Below the pieces are notes generated by a model. That model saw nothing but the letters and a program-made list of their open reading frames with translations, searched no databases and was not told the DNA's origin. From assembly GCF_002933955.1 (NCBI RefSeq), contig NZ_BEWW01000322.1:1-64000 (forward strand): a stretch of DNA of 64,000 bases, read 5' to 3'. Position 1 is the stretch's first letter. Each line of letters starts with the position of its first letter. Both the position numbers and the translations under genes were made by a program. Of this stretch, positions 1 through 7,092 are shown piece after piece. This DNA comes from Prevotella sp. MGM2 (GTDB taxonomy: Bacteria; Bacteroidota; Bacteroidia; Bacteroidales; Bacteroidaceae).

Positions 1-53
1 CCAAAGGGGTCAGTCCCGCGTGCCCGAAGGGGTCAAACTCACGCGCCTTTTCC
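1..53. other. Foreign junction sequence truncating the integrase
   Basis: The integrase reading frame is family-like down to about position 54 (TFRHTWATI) and then runs into unrelated residues and a stop at 39-41. Bases 1-47 contain two imperfect copies of a roughly 23-base unit built on AAGGGGTCA followed by a GC-rich CGCG segment. Short repeated units at an edge would fit the end of an IS21-type insertion sequence, but no transposase is in the window, so identity is only a guess. A chimeric contig end is an alternative. Confidence 0.45.
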
Positions 54-1112
54 AATGGTAGCCCACGTATGCCGGAATGTATAGAAACAATAGCAGTCTT
101 CTTTTTCCATGCCCATATCCCTGCAAATTTTGCGGATACCGTGGTTCACGTTCGCATTGAAACTGTCGAAATCACAGTATCGCTTATGGAAGTTAAACAG
201 GTATTCGTCTTCTTCGTCCGAAAGATACTTGTCAAAGGTTGATTGGATAAACGGTTCTATCCGCATCTCCATATAGGCTTCATCCCTTCTGCTGTGCCTG
301 GTCTTCGCCCTCTTGTAACCTATTACGCCGTTATTGTAGTCTTTCTTTTTCAGACTATACAGGTCTACCGTATTGATGCCACCGATACAGAGTGAGAGAA
401 GTGCAACATCCCTGCCAAGTTCGGGTAAGGAGGAAATCATCTTGGTTTGAGGCAAAGGACGGTTGAAGAACTCCCGGCAGGCTTCTGCGCTTATGGCACG
501 TTTCAACGTGGTGTCAGACTTCGGAATTTGAATCTTTAACCAAGGATTGAATTTGATGCGTATGACACCACGTTCCTCGTCATTCAACTCGATGATAGCC
601 TTCTTGAAGATTTGACGGATACAAGTGGGGTACATTTCCTTTGCACGATTCGTTTGAGATAGATGCTCTATCCATTTTCTCAATACAGATGATGTAAGAT
701 GGTTAAACATAATTTTGTTCGTTCCCAGATAGCGTTCCAAATGATTAACCGAGAGTTGATAGTTCTTTGCTGTACGCTGACGACCTTGGGACTCCATTTT
801 CCCAATAAATGATTTCGCATATTCGCTAAAACAAACTTCCTCGTCTGCCTTTAACAAATACTCTAAAACTTCTTTTATACCCCAAAGAGACACGTCTGTT
901 CGGTTTAACCGATCCGTGTATTGTCTAATTAGCATAGCACAATACTCATTGACGACCGGATCTGTCAGTTCGCCATTACTTGTGATATGTTCCGCATCAA
1001 CGATTTTATTCGTTTTGATGTACCCCGGTTTTCGATTGTGCACAATTCTGATGTACACAGAGTAGAAGCCATCTGTTCTCGGCTTTCTTACCATTGCTTT
1101 TAGTGTTGTCAT
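39..1112 (-). pseudogene. int: Tyrosine-recombinase integrase, 3'-truncated
   Basis: A 357-aa remnant of a Bacteroidales phage/conjugative-element integrase of the tyrosine recombinase class, which would recombine attP with attB. The N-terminal arm-binding segment (residues 1-75), the SAM-like core-binding domain (about 90-190) and most of the catalytic domain are present. Catalytic Arg and Lys candidates and the box II start TFRHTWATI are visible. Right after that motif the frame changes to unrelated residues (GKGA) and stops, so the final HxxH/W region and the nucleophilic tyrosine, normally about 50 residues further on, are missing. As it stands the protein should be inactive. The gene is more AT-rich than the phage genes to its right. 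Confidence 0.85.
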
Positions 1113-1143
1113 ATCCTATCAGTTTATTACAGTGAAATTATTG

Positions 1144-1184
1144 GTGTAAGCAGGTGTAAGCAGGGGCTATTTTAGTGTAAGCAG
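1144..1184. repeat. Three direct repeats GTGTAAGCAG
   Basis: Perfect copies lie at 1144-1153, 1154-1163 and 1175-1184; the first two are adjacent and the third follows an 11-base gap. They sit 31 bases upstream of the integrase start codon. Directly repeated decamers beside an integrase gene resemble arm-type integrase sites or excisionase sites. That role is inferred from position only. Confidence 0.6.
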
Positions 1185-1252
1185 AGAGTAATCAAATACG
1201 TTCATTTCGCTCATTTTTTGCGGTCAAGTGAACGAACCGTCCAAACGCAACT

Positions 1253-1291
1253 CAGGCTGTAATTACCGCTAATGCAGTGAATTACAGCCTG
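1253..1291. terminator. 12-bp hairpin, possible terminator or att structure
   Basis: CAGGCTGTAATT at 1253-1264 pairs perfectly with AATTACAGCCTG at 1280-1291 around a 15-base loop. There is no long T-run on either side, so Rho-independent termination is not certain. It lies downstream of the lysogeny operon and upstream of the integrase, both read leftwards. Confidence 0.45.
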
Positions 1292-1518
1292 ATATTAATA
1301 TTTATATGTATCGGACTTTAGTCCTCTATTGCAGCCTGCGCCGCGCTCGAAAAGCACGTAATATCGGATATTTAGAGCGGCCTTGTAAGTTTCCTTACAT
1401 TTTGGCTAATCATTCATTTTTGATTCATTGTTTTTGACGGTCTAACAGAGAGGGCGGAAACCCTCTATTTCTTTCAGAAATGCCCCTCTGCCGGACTTTG
1501 TGCGCTCGGTTGAGGGTT

Positions 1519-1932
1519 TTATTGTTTTGGCGACTGACGCGCCTGCAAATGCCTTAAAATCGCTTCCTGCTCTGCGGTCTTGTCGTATCGGTCTATTGCG
1601 GAGTATGAACAGAACCGCTTTGCCCACTGGCGAAAGGTATTGCACTCACCCGTCTCCGGGTCGGTATATTCGTCATCCCACATCTCGCAGAGAGAAGCGT
1701 ATGCCTCGGCAGGGTGTGAGCCTATCGCGTCCACAACCTCGGTCGGATACTGGCGCATAATGATGTCAATCCATTCGTCCATGTCAATGCCGGGATTCTC
1801 ATGCAGGACGTTCCATGCCGCCGTCTTGAGTTCGCCGTAGAAGTCCGGCTCTTCCTCGTCAAGCATATTGTCAAGTGCCTCAACAAGGGATGCCATTTCT
1901 TCGTCCGATATGTTGTAGTTGCTTTTATTCAT
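1519..1932 (-). CDS. Hypothetical acidic protein of the lysogeny operon
   Basis: A 137-aa strongly acidic protein with no domain I recognise. The N-terminal third is rich in Asp/Glu (DNMLDEEEPDF), the middle is Trp-containing and helical, and the C-terminus is Gln/Arg-rich. The start codon overlaps the stop of the preceding gene (ATGA), so it is the third gene of the repressor operon and is probably expressed in the lysogen. Confidence 0.75.
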   Translation of the reverse strand: MNKSNYNISDEEMASLVEALDNMLDEEEPDFYGELKTAAWNVLHENPGIDMDEWIDIIMRQYPTEVVDAIGSHPAEAYASLCEMWDDEYTDPETGECNTFRQWAKRFCSYSAIDRYDKTAEQEAILRHLQARQSPKQ

Positions 1933-2213
1933 ACCTCTGACTTTTTGTTTTTTATAGCAACATACTTGGAATGATTCAAGATTTCGACATCTCTTGGAGA
2001 TAGAAGCGTCTTGTTATCTTCAATCATTTCTATTAGTTCGTTGAGTGCTTCGCTCTGTTCGTTCAAGTCAATCTGTAGGGATTTGAGTTTGCTCTCAACA
2101 GTCTGAACATACTCTGACTTATCATGCTGTCTATTCAGAATTTCTCTAATTGAGTATAGTTCAGCAAATATAAGCAAACCGACAATTATAACAGCGATAC
2201 TGAAGCCTGTCAT
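1929..2213 (-). CDS. Membrane-anchored coiled-coil protein
   Basis: A 94-aa protein with one N-terminal membrane helix (about residues 4-22, IAVIIVGLLIFAELY) followed by a predicted coiled coil (about 30-70). No family is recognised. It overlaps the repressor gene by one base and the next gene by four, so the three are co-transcribed. A small membrane protein expressed with the repressor could act in superinfection exclusion, but nothing in the sequence proves this. Confidence 0.75.
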   Translation of the reverse strand: MTGFSIAVIIVGLLIFAELYSIREILNRQHDKSEYVQTVESKLKSLQIDLNEQSEALNELIEMIEDNKTLLSPRDVEILNHSKYVAIKNKKSEV

Positions 2214-2611
2214 TATTTCCCTTTCAGTTCCTCGATCCGTTCTTTGAGTTCTGCAATTCGCTCGTCCTTTTCCTCAATCAACTGCTGGAGCAACTTCACA
2301 CGCTCGGCAAGGACAGCATCGCCGACAACCACCGAAACATCTCCGCTATCAGAGGCAGGAGAATAGTCCCCCTCGGTATGAACCTCTTTTTTGGGCGATT
2401 CTTCTCCCGTAAGTAACCAACGTGCATCAACATCGAGGGTGACCACAATTTTTGTAACCATGTCCACACTCGGTTTACTACGGCGTTGCTTGCTCAAATA
2501 ACTCGACATCCCAGTAGGTGGTAAGCCTATTGATTTAGCAAAAGCAGCCTTATTACCATCAAAACGCTCATTGACAAGCATTTCAATTCGGTCATTGATA
2601 GTTTCAGCCAT
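2213..2611 (-). CDS. XRE-family phage repressor
   Basis: A 132-aa DNA-binding protein. The helix-turn-helix lies at about residues 20-60 (KAAFAKSIGL, then SSYLSKQRRSKPSVDMVTKI) and ends in the DARWLLTGE motif common in Bacteroidales phage repressors. A linker of about 40 residues leads to a C-terminal coiled coil (about 105-132, charged heptads), probably for dimerisation. There is no LexA/CI-type peptidase domain, so RecA-driven self-cleavage is not expected. The gene is divergent from the early operon and probably represses it. Confidence 0.88.
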   Translation of the reverse strand: MAETINDRIEMLVNERFDGNKAAFAKSIGLPPTGMSSYLSKQRRSKPSVDMVTKIVVTLDVDARWLLTGEESPKKEVHTEGDYSPASDSGDVSVVVGDAVLAERVKLLQQLIEEKDERIAELKERIEELKGK

Positions 2612-2661
2612 AAGCCAATATGTTAAAAATTCTTAATTGTTTATCAATGTTGGGAAATTGC

Positions 2662-2693
2662 TTTGGTAAATCAATTCAATTGCATTACCTTTG
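2662..2693 (+). promoter_or_regulatory. Early rightward promoter (Bacteroidetes type)
   Basis: TTTG at 2662-2665 is followed after 20 bases by TACCTTTG at 2686-2693, matching the Bacteroidetes consensus TTTG-N19-21-TAnnTTTG. It points at the first early gene. The promoter covers an in-frame ATG at 2691, which therefore cannot be the start; the ATG at 2733 is used instead. Confidence 0.8.
2672..2682. promoter_or_regulatory. Candidate repressor operator CAATTCAATTG
   Basis: An 11-base inverted repeat (5-bp arms around one C) lies between the -33 and -7 elements of the early promoter. A repressor bound here would block RNA polymerase, as expected for a lysogeny switch. Only one copy is clear, so this is a candidate. 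Confidence 0.4.
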
Positions 2694-2732
2694 CATTCAA
2701 ATTTACTAAAAAGTAATCAAGCTACCACAAAA

Positions 2733-2927
2733 ATGGAACTAAAAAAACTCAAAACCGCTTCACTCGCCGATGCGCTCAAGGAAATGAATGTCGGAGAAAC
2801 GTGCATAGCCCCCGATGGATATGCACCTGCAACGGTCATCAAGACCTGCTCTGAGTTAAAGGACAAAGGTTACCTTTTTCAGACTTCGCAACGCGCCGGA
2901 GTACAAATCATCACGCGATTGAAATAA
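2733..2927 (+). CDS. Small early protein, first gene of rightward operon
   Basis: A 64-aa protein beginning MELKKLKTASLADAL. It contains a segment (IAPDGYAPATVIKTCSELK) that could fold as a short helix-turn-helix, then a basic C-terminus. By position, first gene across from the repressor, a Cro-like or anti-repressor role is possible but not shown. The start was chosen because the upstream ATG lies inside the promoter. Confidence 0.7.
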   Translation: MELKKLKTASLADALKEMNVGETCIAPDGYAPATVIKTCSELKDKGYLFQTSQRAGVQIITRLK

Positions 2928-2938
2928 ACAATTGAATT

Positions 2939-3136
2939 ATGGCAAAGCACGGAATTTTCTACGCACTCTGCGACCTCTTCAACGAGGGCGAGGCGGTGGT
3001 CAGCATCGACAACGCCAAACAGGTAATAACCGCAGCTCGGCACACTCTTCCCGAATTTGTGGTCTGCGCAGGGTTATTCGACCCCGATAGCAAGACAATC
3101 GAACTCTATGTGGAGAACTACAAAGACGCAAAATGA
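2939..3136 (+). CDS. Hypothetical small early protein
   Basis: A 65-aa protein (MAKHGIFYALCDLFNEGEAV...) with no recognised domain. It starts 11 bases after the preceding stop and its stop overlaps the next start, so it belongs to the same operon. Confidence 0.7.
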   Translation: MAKHGIFYALCDLFNEGEAVVSIDNAKQVITAARHTLPEFVVCAGLFDPDSKTIELYVENYKDAK

Positions 3137-3273
3137 TGAAGACCACTGAGCAGAAGAGAGCGCAGGCACAGCGCATAGTCAATCTGATTGACACTCGCGG
3201 CGACTGGGTCAACCGCCTCTACCGCTTCACCCAGTTCCTGCTCAAATACCACCCCTATTTAATAATCAAGTAA
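3133..3273 (+). CDS. Hypothetical 46-aa basic protein
   Basis: A short frame beginning MMKTTEQKRAQAQRIVNLID and ending YHPYLIIK, with a stop at 3271-3273. Its ATG overlaps the stop of the preceding gene (ATGATG), the same coupling seen across this operon. No domain is recognised; the basic N-terminal helix might bind nucleic acid. Confidence 0.6.
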   Translation: MMKTTEQKRAQAQRIVNLIDTRGDWVNRLYRFTQFLLKYHPYLIIK

Positions 3274-3292
3274 CATCAAACCGACAATAGAT

Positions 3293-3529
3293 ATGAAAAA
3301 GTACATTCTTACCCTCGCACTCGCAACCGCCCTGCTGACCGGTTGCACCACCAACAAGGTTGCCCTTGACGACCTCCGCGCCGAAATCTCGTGGAACGCC
3401 TTTTGCGATGCCCACGGCTACGACCGCAACGACAACACCTATCAAGCAACCAATGAATACCTCGATACTTGGTGCGGCTCCGTGGACGAGGAAGCCGCCT
3501 TCATCAAGGCAGGAGTTGAACCCTATTAA
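3293..3529 (+). CDS. Small lipoprotein
   Basis: A 78-aa precursor with a classic lipoprotein signal: positive MKK, hydrophobic helix, then lipobox LLTGC with the acylated Cys at residue 18. The mature part is about 60 residues, acidic, with two further Cys. It would be anchored in the host envelope. An exclusion or envelope-modifying role fits phage lipoproteins but is not shown here. Confidence 0.78.
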   Translation: MKKYILTLALATALLTGCTTNKVALDDLRAEISWNAFCDAHGYDRNDNTYQATNEYLDTWCGSVDEEAAFIKAGVEPY

Positions 3530-3540
3530 ATCCCACCGCC

Positions 3541-3759
3541 ATGCTACACAAGATAGAAAAGATATACCTCATCGCGCAGGTCACATTTTCAGTACTCGTG
3601 ATTCTTTTTGGATTTAGTTACGGCATTCGTTGCCTTGTAGCTAATCAGATATTCTGCGCCCTCTGCTTCGCCGTAATAGGATACGTCAGCGGATACCGTC
3701 TGCTGTTCAAGGCTTCAATGGCAGAACTCCGAGAATACAAACAGCGTGTTGGCAAATGA
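3541..3759 (+). CDS. Small two-helix membrane protein
   Basis: A 72-aa protein with two hydrophobic segments (about residues 8-30 and 36-55) and a charged C-terminal tail ending YKQRVGK. No family is recognised. It follows the lipoprotein gene and its stop overlaps the next start (ATGA). Confidence 0.68.
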   Translation: MLHKIEKIYLIAQVTFSVLVILFGFSYGIRCLVANQIFCALCFAVIGYVSGYRLLFKASMAELREYKQRVGK

Positions 3760-4034
3760 CATTTCTCCAGTTCGCCGACAAGAGCGTACCCTACGGCGTA
3801 TTCGTGAAAGATGTAGCCGCTGAGGTAGCCGTATTGCTCCAACAATTCAAGGACGACCCCGAATACATCAGCCAAAACAAGGCTTTTGCGATTTTCGGCA
3901 GGGCAAACGTGGAGCGGTGGCGCAGGCAGGGCAAAGTCACCCCATGCAAACGTCCTGGCAAACTGGAATACCGTACGGCAGACCTGCGACTGCTCCAACG
4001 GACACAACAGGACTACTTAGACCCATCGAAGTAG
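3756..4034 (+). CDS. Helix-turn-helix protein, excisionase-like
   Basis: A 92-aa protein whose middle (about residues 43-78) reads FAIFGRANVERWRRQGKV then KRPGKLEYRTADLRLL. This is the pattern of a winged helix-turn-helix such as phage excisionases and MerR-like proteins: recognition helix with Trp-Arg-Arg, a short wing, then a tyrosine-arginine strand. It could bind att or promoter DNA. The target is not known. It overlaps the preceding gene by four bases. Confidence 0.7.
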   Translation: MTFLQFADKSVPYGVFVKDVAAEVAVLLQQFKDDPEYISQNKAFAIFGRANVERWRRQGKVTPCKRPGKLEYRTADLRLLQRTQQDYLDPSK

Positions 4035-4041
4035 TCATCAA

Positions 4042-4135
4042 GGGAGAATACAACCAAGCGGCCGAGGTGACCAGTAGGTGAAAGCACTGGTGCGGTAAAA
4101 CGCCATCGCAGGTTCGACTCCTGCTTCTCCCACCA
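4042..4135 (+). tRNA. Class II tRNA-like gene with enlarged anticodon loop
   Basis: Acceptor GGGAGAA (4042-4048) pairs with all seven bases of TTCTCCC (4125-4131), followed by A and an encoded CCA (4133-4135). The T arm is GCAGG-TTCGACT-CCTGC (4108-4124). A D arm ACC-N10-GGT (4053-4068) has the usual AGCGG core. A variable arm GCG-GTAAAA-CGC (4092-4103) is of class II type. The anticodon stem ACCAGT/ACTGGT (4070-4075 with 4086-4091) closes a 10-base loop AGGTGAAAGC instead of 7, so the amino acid cannot be assigned. TGA (Ser) or GAA (Phe) readings are possible. It may be a functional phage tRNA, a degenerate one or a tRNA mimic. Confidence 0.65.
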
Positions 4136-4168
4136 ACGAGACAACAAACATTTTTAATCTCTCAAAAT

Positions 4169-5194
4169 ATGAGCAAAATCAATCTTACCGTTGAGCAAAT
4201 CAACGACCTGCAACCGCAGGACATCGCCACGAATGATTTTGTGCGCGACAAGTTCATCCAAATCTACGAAGCCATGTGGACACCCTCTACTGGCGTGTCC
4301 GGCGAAGCCGCCTATGAGCGCGAAAGCCGTAACTTCAACCGCATCCTCGCCGAGAAAGAGGACATCCGTAAGAGCTGCACCCGATTCTCGCTCTTCACGG
4401 CATTCCTTGACGTGGCTATATCGGGTCTCTCCCTTGACGCAGGAACTCGTGCGCAGGCATACCTGCTCTCTCGCTCCATCGCCGTTGACTCCGACCTCGA
4501 TCAGCAGGGCAACAAGAAAAACAGATACGAAACCCAGTGCGTCCTCACCATCTCCGGCTACGGCGAACTCCTGCACCGCGCCCGTGTCGGCCAGATACGC
4601 CACGCCGACAACCCAGTCATCGTATATGCCGAGGATGAGTTTGAGTTCGGAGAGCGCAACGGCAACAAGTTCGTGAACTACACCTGCCGTCTGCCCCATA
4701 CATCGGGCAACATCGTAGCCTGCTTCATGAAGATTACACGCGCTGACGGCTCGGTTGACTATGCTGTCATGCTTCCCGAGGACTGGAGCCGCCTCGCAGG
4801 TTACTCAGCACGTCAGAACCGCAAATGGGATAATCAGAACCGCCGATGGGTTGAGGGTGCGCCCAACGCCCTCTACGGACAGCGCGGACAGGACAACACA
4901 TTCAAGATTGATACTGGCTTCCTCATCGCCAAGTGTATCAAGCACGCTTTCAAGTCATACCCGAAAGCGCGTGTCGGCCGTGCTACCCAACTGGAATCAC
5001 AGCAGGTCGAAGAAATGGAAATCAGCGATGGCATCTACGGACTGGAGGACGGCTCTTCCGTCAACACCTCAACTGGCGAAATCATGCCCAAGCAGGACAC
5101 TGGCTTTGCCCCTGCCCCCGACACATCCAACGGCGTGACAATCGACCCCGAAGCCTCTGCCGACAACGCAGGTGGTAACGATGACGTATTCTAA
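4169..5194 (+). CDS. recT: RecT-family single-strand annealing protein
   Basis: A 341-aa phage recombinase that anneals complementary single strands exposed by the partner exonuclease. The core (about residues 60-265) shows the RecT pattern: AISGLSLDAG near residue 85, the RYETQCVLTISGYGELLHRA segment, and the KCIKHAFKSYPKA helix near 255. The acidic C-terminal tail (about 280-341) ends NDDVF, similar to the acidic hydrophobic tip of SSB, which recruits partner proteins. It leads a recombination set with the coiled-coil gene and the nuclease downstream. Confidence 0.88.
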   Translation: MSKINLTVEQINDLQPQDIATNDFVRDKFIQIYEAMWTPSTGVSGEAAYERESRNFNRILAEKEDIRKSCTRFSLFTAFLDVAISGLSLDAGTRAQAYLLSRSIAVDSDLDQQGNKKNRYETQCVLTISGYGELLHRARVGQIRHADNPVIVYAEDEFEFGERNGNKFVNYTCRLPHTSGNIVACFMKITRADGSVDYAVMLPEDWSRLAGYSARQNRKWDNQNRRWVEGAPNALYGQRGQDNTFKIDTGFLIAKCIKHAFKSYPKARVGRATQLESQQVEEMEISDGIYGLEDGSSVNTSTGEIMPKQDTGFAPAPDTSNGVTIDPEASADNAGGNDDVF

Positions 5195-5218
5195 TAACCC
5201 TTACAATACCAAAGTACA

Positions 5219-6433
5219 ATGAGTGAAACTAATAACAACCTGCCTATCCTGCGCGAAGAGAACGTGCAGATGATAGTGCAAAGCGCACCCAACGCCTACA
5301 ACACCAACTCGCTCTCATCCATGCGTTGCGCAGACTTCGGCAAGAATCTTCTTGACGAGATAGAACGTTCCGGCATGACCGATGAACTGGACAAACGATG
5401 TGCCGACTACATAGACAAGGCGAAACGTACTCTCAAGGCGATGAATGAACGCCGTGCGCCGTTCACAAAACTCTTCGACCAGATACGCTCCGAGTTCACT
5501 GGCATGGAGAACACCATCGACCCGACCAAAAAGGACACCGTGCCTTATCTGATTCAGCAGAAGCGCAACGCCTATGCCGCCAAAAAGCGTGAAGAGGCTG
5601 AACGCGCACGCCAAGAGGAAATGCGCCGTCAGCAACGCGAACAGGCTATTGCCCGATACACGCAGGAAGCCGAGGACGACTACCGCCGTCAGTTCGACAG
5701 CACCGTCACCTCCACCATCAACGAACTCACCAGCCTCAACCAGTCGCTCACGATCGAGAACTTTGACGAGGTCAGCGAGAAACTCAAGAACTTCAAGACT
5801 ACCCTCGGCAACGAGTGGTTTCAGCATTGCCAGTCCTACGCCCACAAGCCGTTTGAAATCAGCGATGGCGAGGCTATCAAGATTCGCCAGTCTATCCTCA
5901 ACCGCCTCTCCACGCAGTTCAAGGCGCAGTACTCAAGCGAAATCGGGGAATACCGCGACACCATTACTGACGCTCTGCCCTCAAAGAAGCGTGAACTGGA
6001 GCGCATGGCGAAAGCCAGTGCCGAGGAGCAGGCACGCATGAAAGCCGAACTGGAGGCCCGCGAAGCTGCGGAAACCCGCCGTCTTGACGAAGAGCGCAAG
6101 CGCAAGGAAGAGGAAGCGCAGGCCGCCAAGAAAGCACAGCAGACCGCTACCGAAATGGACGGACTTTTCGGCCAGGCCGCCGTTGCTACCCCGGTAGGCT
6201 ATCAGCCTAAGACCGCCGTCCGCAAGCGCGTTGTCACCGACACCCCCGACGGCATCCTCGCCGTGGTATCAATGTGGTGGTCGAAAGAGGGCCGCTTCCT
6301 CTCAATGGAAGAACTCAGCAAGATTTTCAAGAAGCAGATTACCTTCTGCGAGAAACTTGCCAACGACAAGGACAACCCCGAACTCATCAGTTCGCCTTTC
6401 GTGCGCTACGAGGACGAGGTTAAAGCAAAGTGA
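5219..6433 (+). CDS. Coiled-coil protein of the recombination cluster
   Basis: A 404-aa protein, mostly helical and highly charged. Coiled-coil stretches lie at about residues 120-155 and 255-310 (runs of Arg, Glu, Ala). The C-terminal 60 residues form a compact domain (SMWWSKEGRFLSMEELSKIF). No enzymatic motif is seen. Its place between RecT and a RecE-like nuclease suggests a bridging or accessory role (inference). Confidence 0.75.
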   Translation: MSETNNNLPILREENVQMIVQSAPNAYNTNSLSSMRCADFGKNLLDEIERSGMTDELDKRCADYIDKAKRTLKAMNERRAPFTKLFDQIRSEFTGMENTIDPTKKDTVPYLIQQKRNAYAAKKREEAERARQEEMRRQQREQAIARYTQEAEDDYRRQFDSTVTSTINELTSLNQSLTIENFDEVSEKLKNFKTTLGNEWFQHCQSYAHKPFEISDGEAIKIRQSILNRLSTQFKAQYSSEIGEYRDTITDALPSKKRELERMAKASAEEQARMKAELEAREAAETRRLDEERKRKEEEAQAAKKAQQTATEMDGLFGQAAVATPVGYQPKTAVRKRVVTDTPDGILAVVSMWWSKEGRFLSMEELSKIFKKQITFCEKLANDKDNPELISSPFVRYEDEVKAK

Positions 6434-6435
6434 GC

Positions 6436-7092
6436 ATGAACAATCCCGATGCATACTATCAGCGCAGTGAGGTCAGCAACTCCGACCTCACTGCCTTGAA
6501 AGAACTCCTGCACCCTCGCCCGATGTTCGGTGACCGCGAGGCGGCTTTCCGCTTCGGGTCTATCGTGGACGCTATCATCACCGAACCCTCGCGTGTGGAT
6601 TTCCTGCGCATGACGATTGATGGCGAACCGGTTGACGAGGACGAGTTTCTCCATGCACGCGAAATGCAACGCGCCCTCCGCGCCGAGGCACGCCGTGACC
6701 CATTCCTCGCCAAAGTCCTTGAACTTGCCGACACACAGCGGTTCATGGTCAACAAGGCGCAGGAGTTTGAGAACGGCGGCTTCCACTTCACGCTTGACAC
6801 TCGCTGTAAGTGGGACTGGTGGTTGGATGCCGCACACTTCGGCGGTGACCTCAAGACCTGCGCAGCATCAACCCAAAGGGAGTTTGAGGATGCCGTTGAC
6901 TTCTTCGACTGGGATAGGAGCCGCGCATGGTACATGGACATAGCCAAGTCCAACAAGGATTTCATCTATGCCATCAGCAAGAAGAACTGCAACATCTTCA
7001 AGTTATTCATCAACCGAGGCGATGCCATCTACAATCGCGGACGCGAAAAGTATGAAGACCTCGCTTTCAAATACTGGGCTTTCACCTTATGA
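6436..7092 (+). CDS. PD-(D/E)XK exonuclease, RecE-like
   Basis: A 218-aa nuclease expected to resect double-strand ends for RecT. The conserved opening YYQRSEVSNSDL and FGSIVDAIITEP, followed by the FGGDLKT catalytic motif (about residue 137) with Asp and Lys, matches PDDEXK_12-type phage exonucleases. A frame-consistent GTG lies six bases upstream at 6430, but the ATG at 6436 is preferred. The stop overlaps the helicase start. Confidence 0.8.
   Translation: MNNPDAYYQRSEVSNSDLTALKELLHPRPMFGDREAAFRFGSIVDAIITEPSRVDFLRMTIDGEPVDEDEFLHAREMQRALRAEARRDPFLAKVLELADTQRFMVNKAQEFENGGFHFTLDTRCKWDWWLDAAHFGGDLKTCAASTQREFEDAVDFFDWDRSRAWYMDIAKSNKDFIYAISKKNCNIFKLFINRGDAIYNRGREKYEDLAFKYWAFTL

Larger units (their letters stand above)
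1113..1518. other. Non-coding region between integrase and lysogeny operon
   Basis: I see no convincing gene in these 406 bases. The stretch is AT-rich and holds three copies of a 10-base direct repeat, a 12-bp hairpin and a second small hairpin with a 6-bp stem (1384-1389 with 1394-1399, loop TTTC) that precedes a T-rich run. Its position beside an integrase gene makes it the most likely place for the attP site, but no host copy is available to define the core. Confidence 0.5.

Noticed and set aside
1144-1184. CRISPR array
   Set aside because: Repeats are only 10 bases, two are adjacent with no spacer, and no cas gene is present.
1442-1645. 67-aa minus-strand frame
   Set aside because: Overlaps the 1519-1932 gene out of frame, has no start context and no protein-like pattern.
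2691-2732. Upstream start of the first early gene at 2691
   Set aside because: That ATG lies within the TAnnTTTG promoter element, so it cannot be in the transcript.
4042-4135. tmRNA fragment
   Set aside because: Too short, no tag-coding frame, and all four tRNA arms close in normal order.
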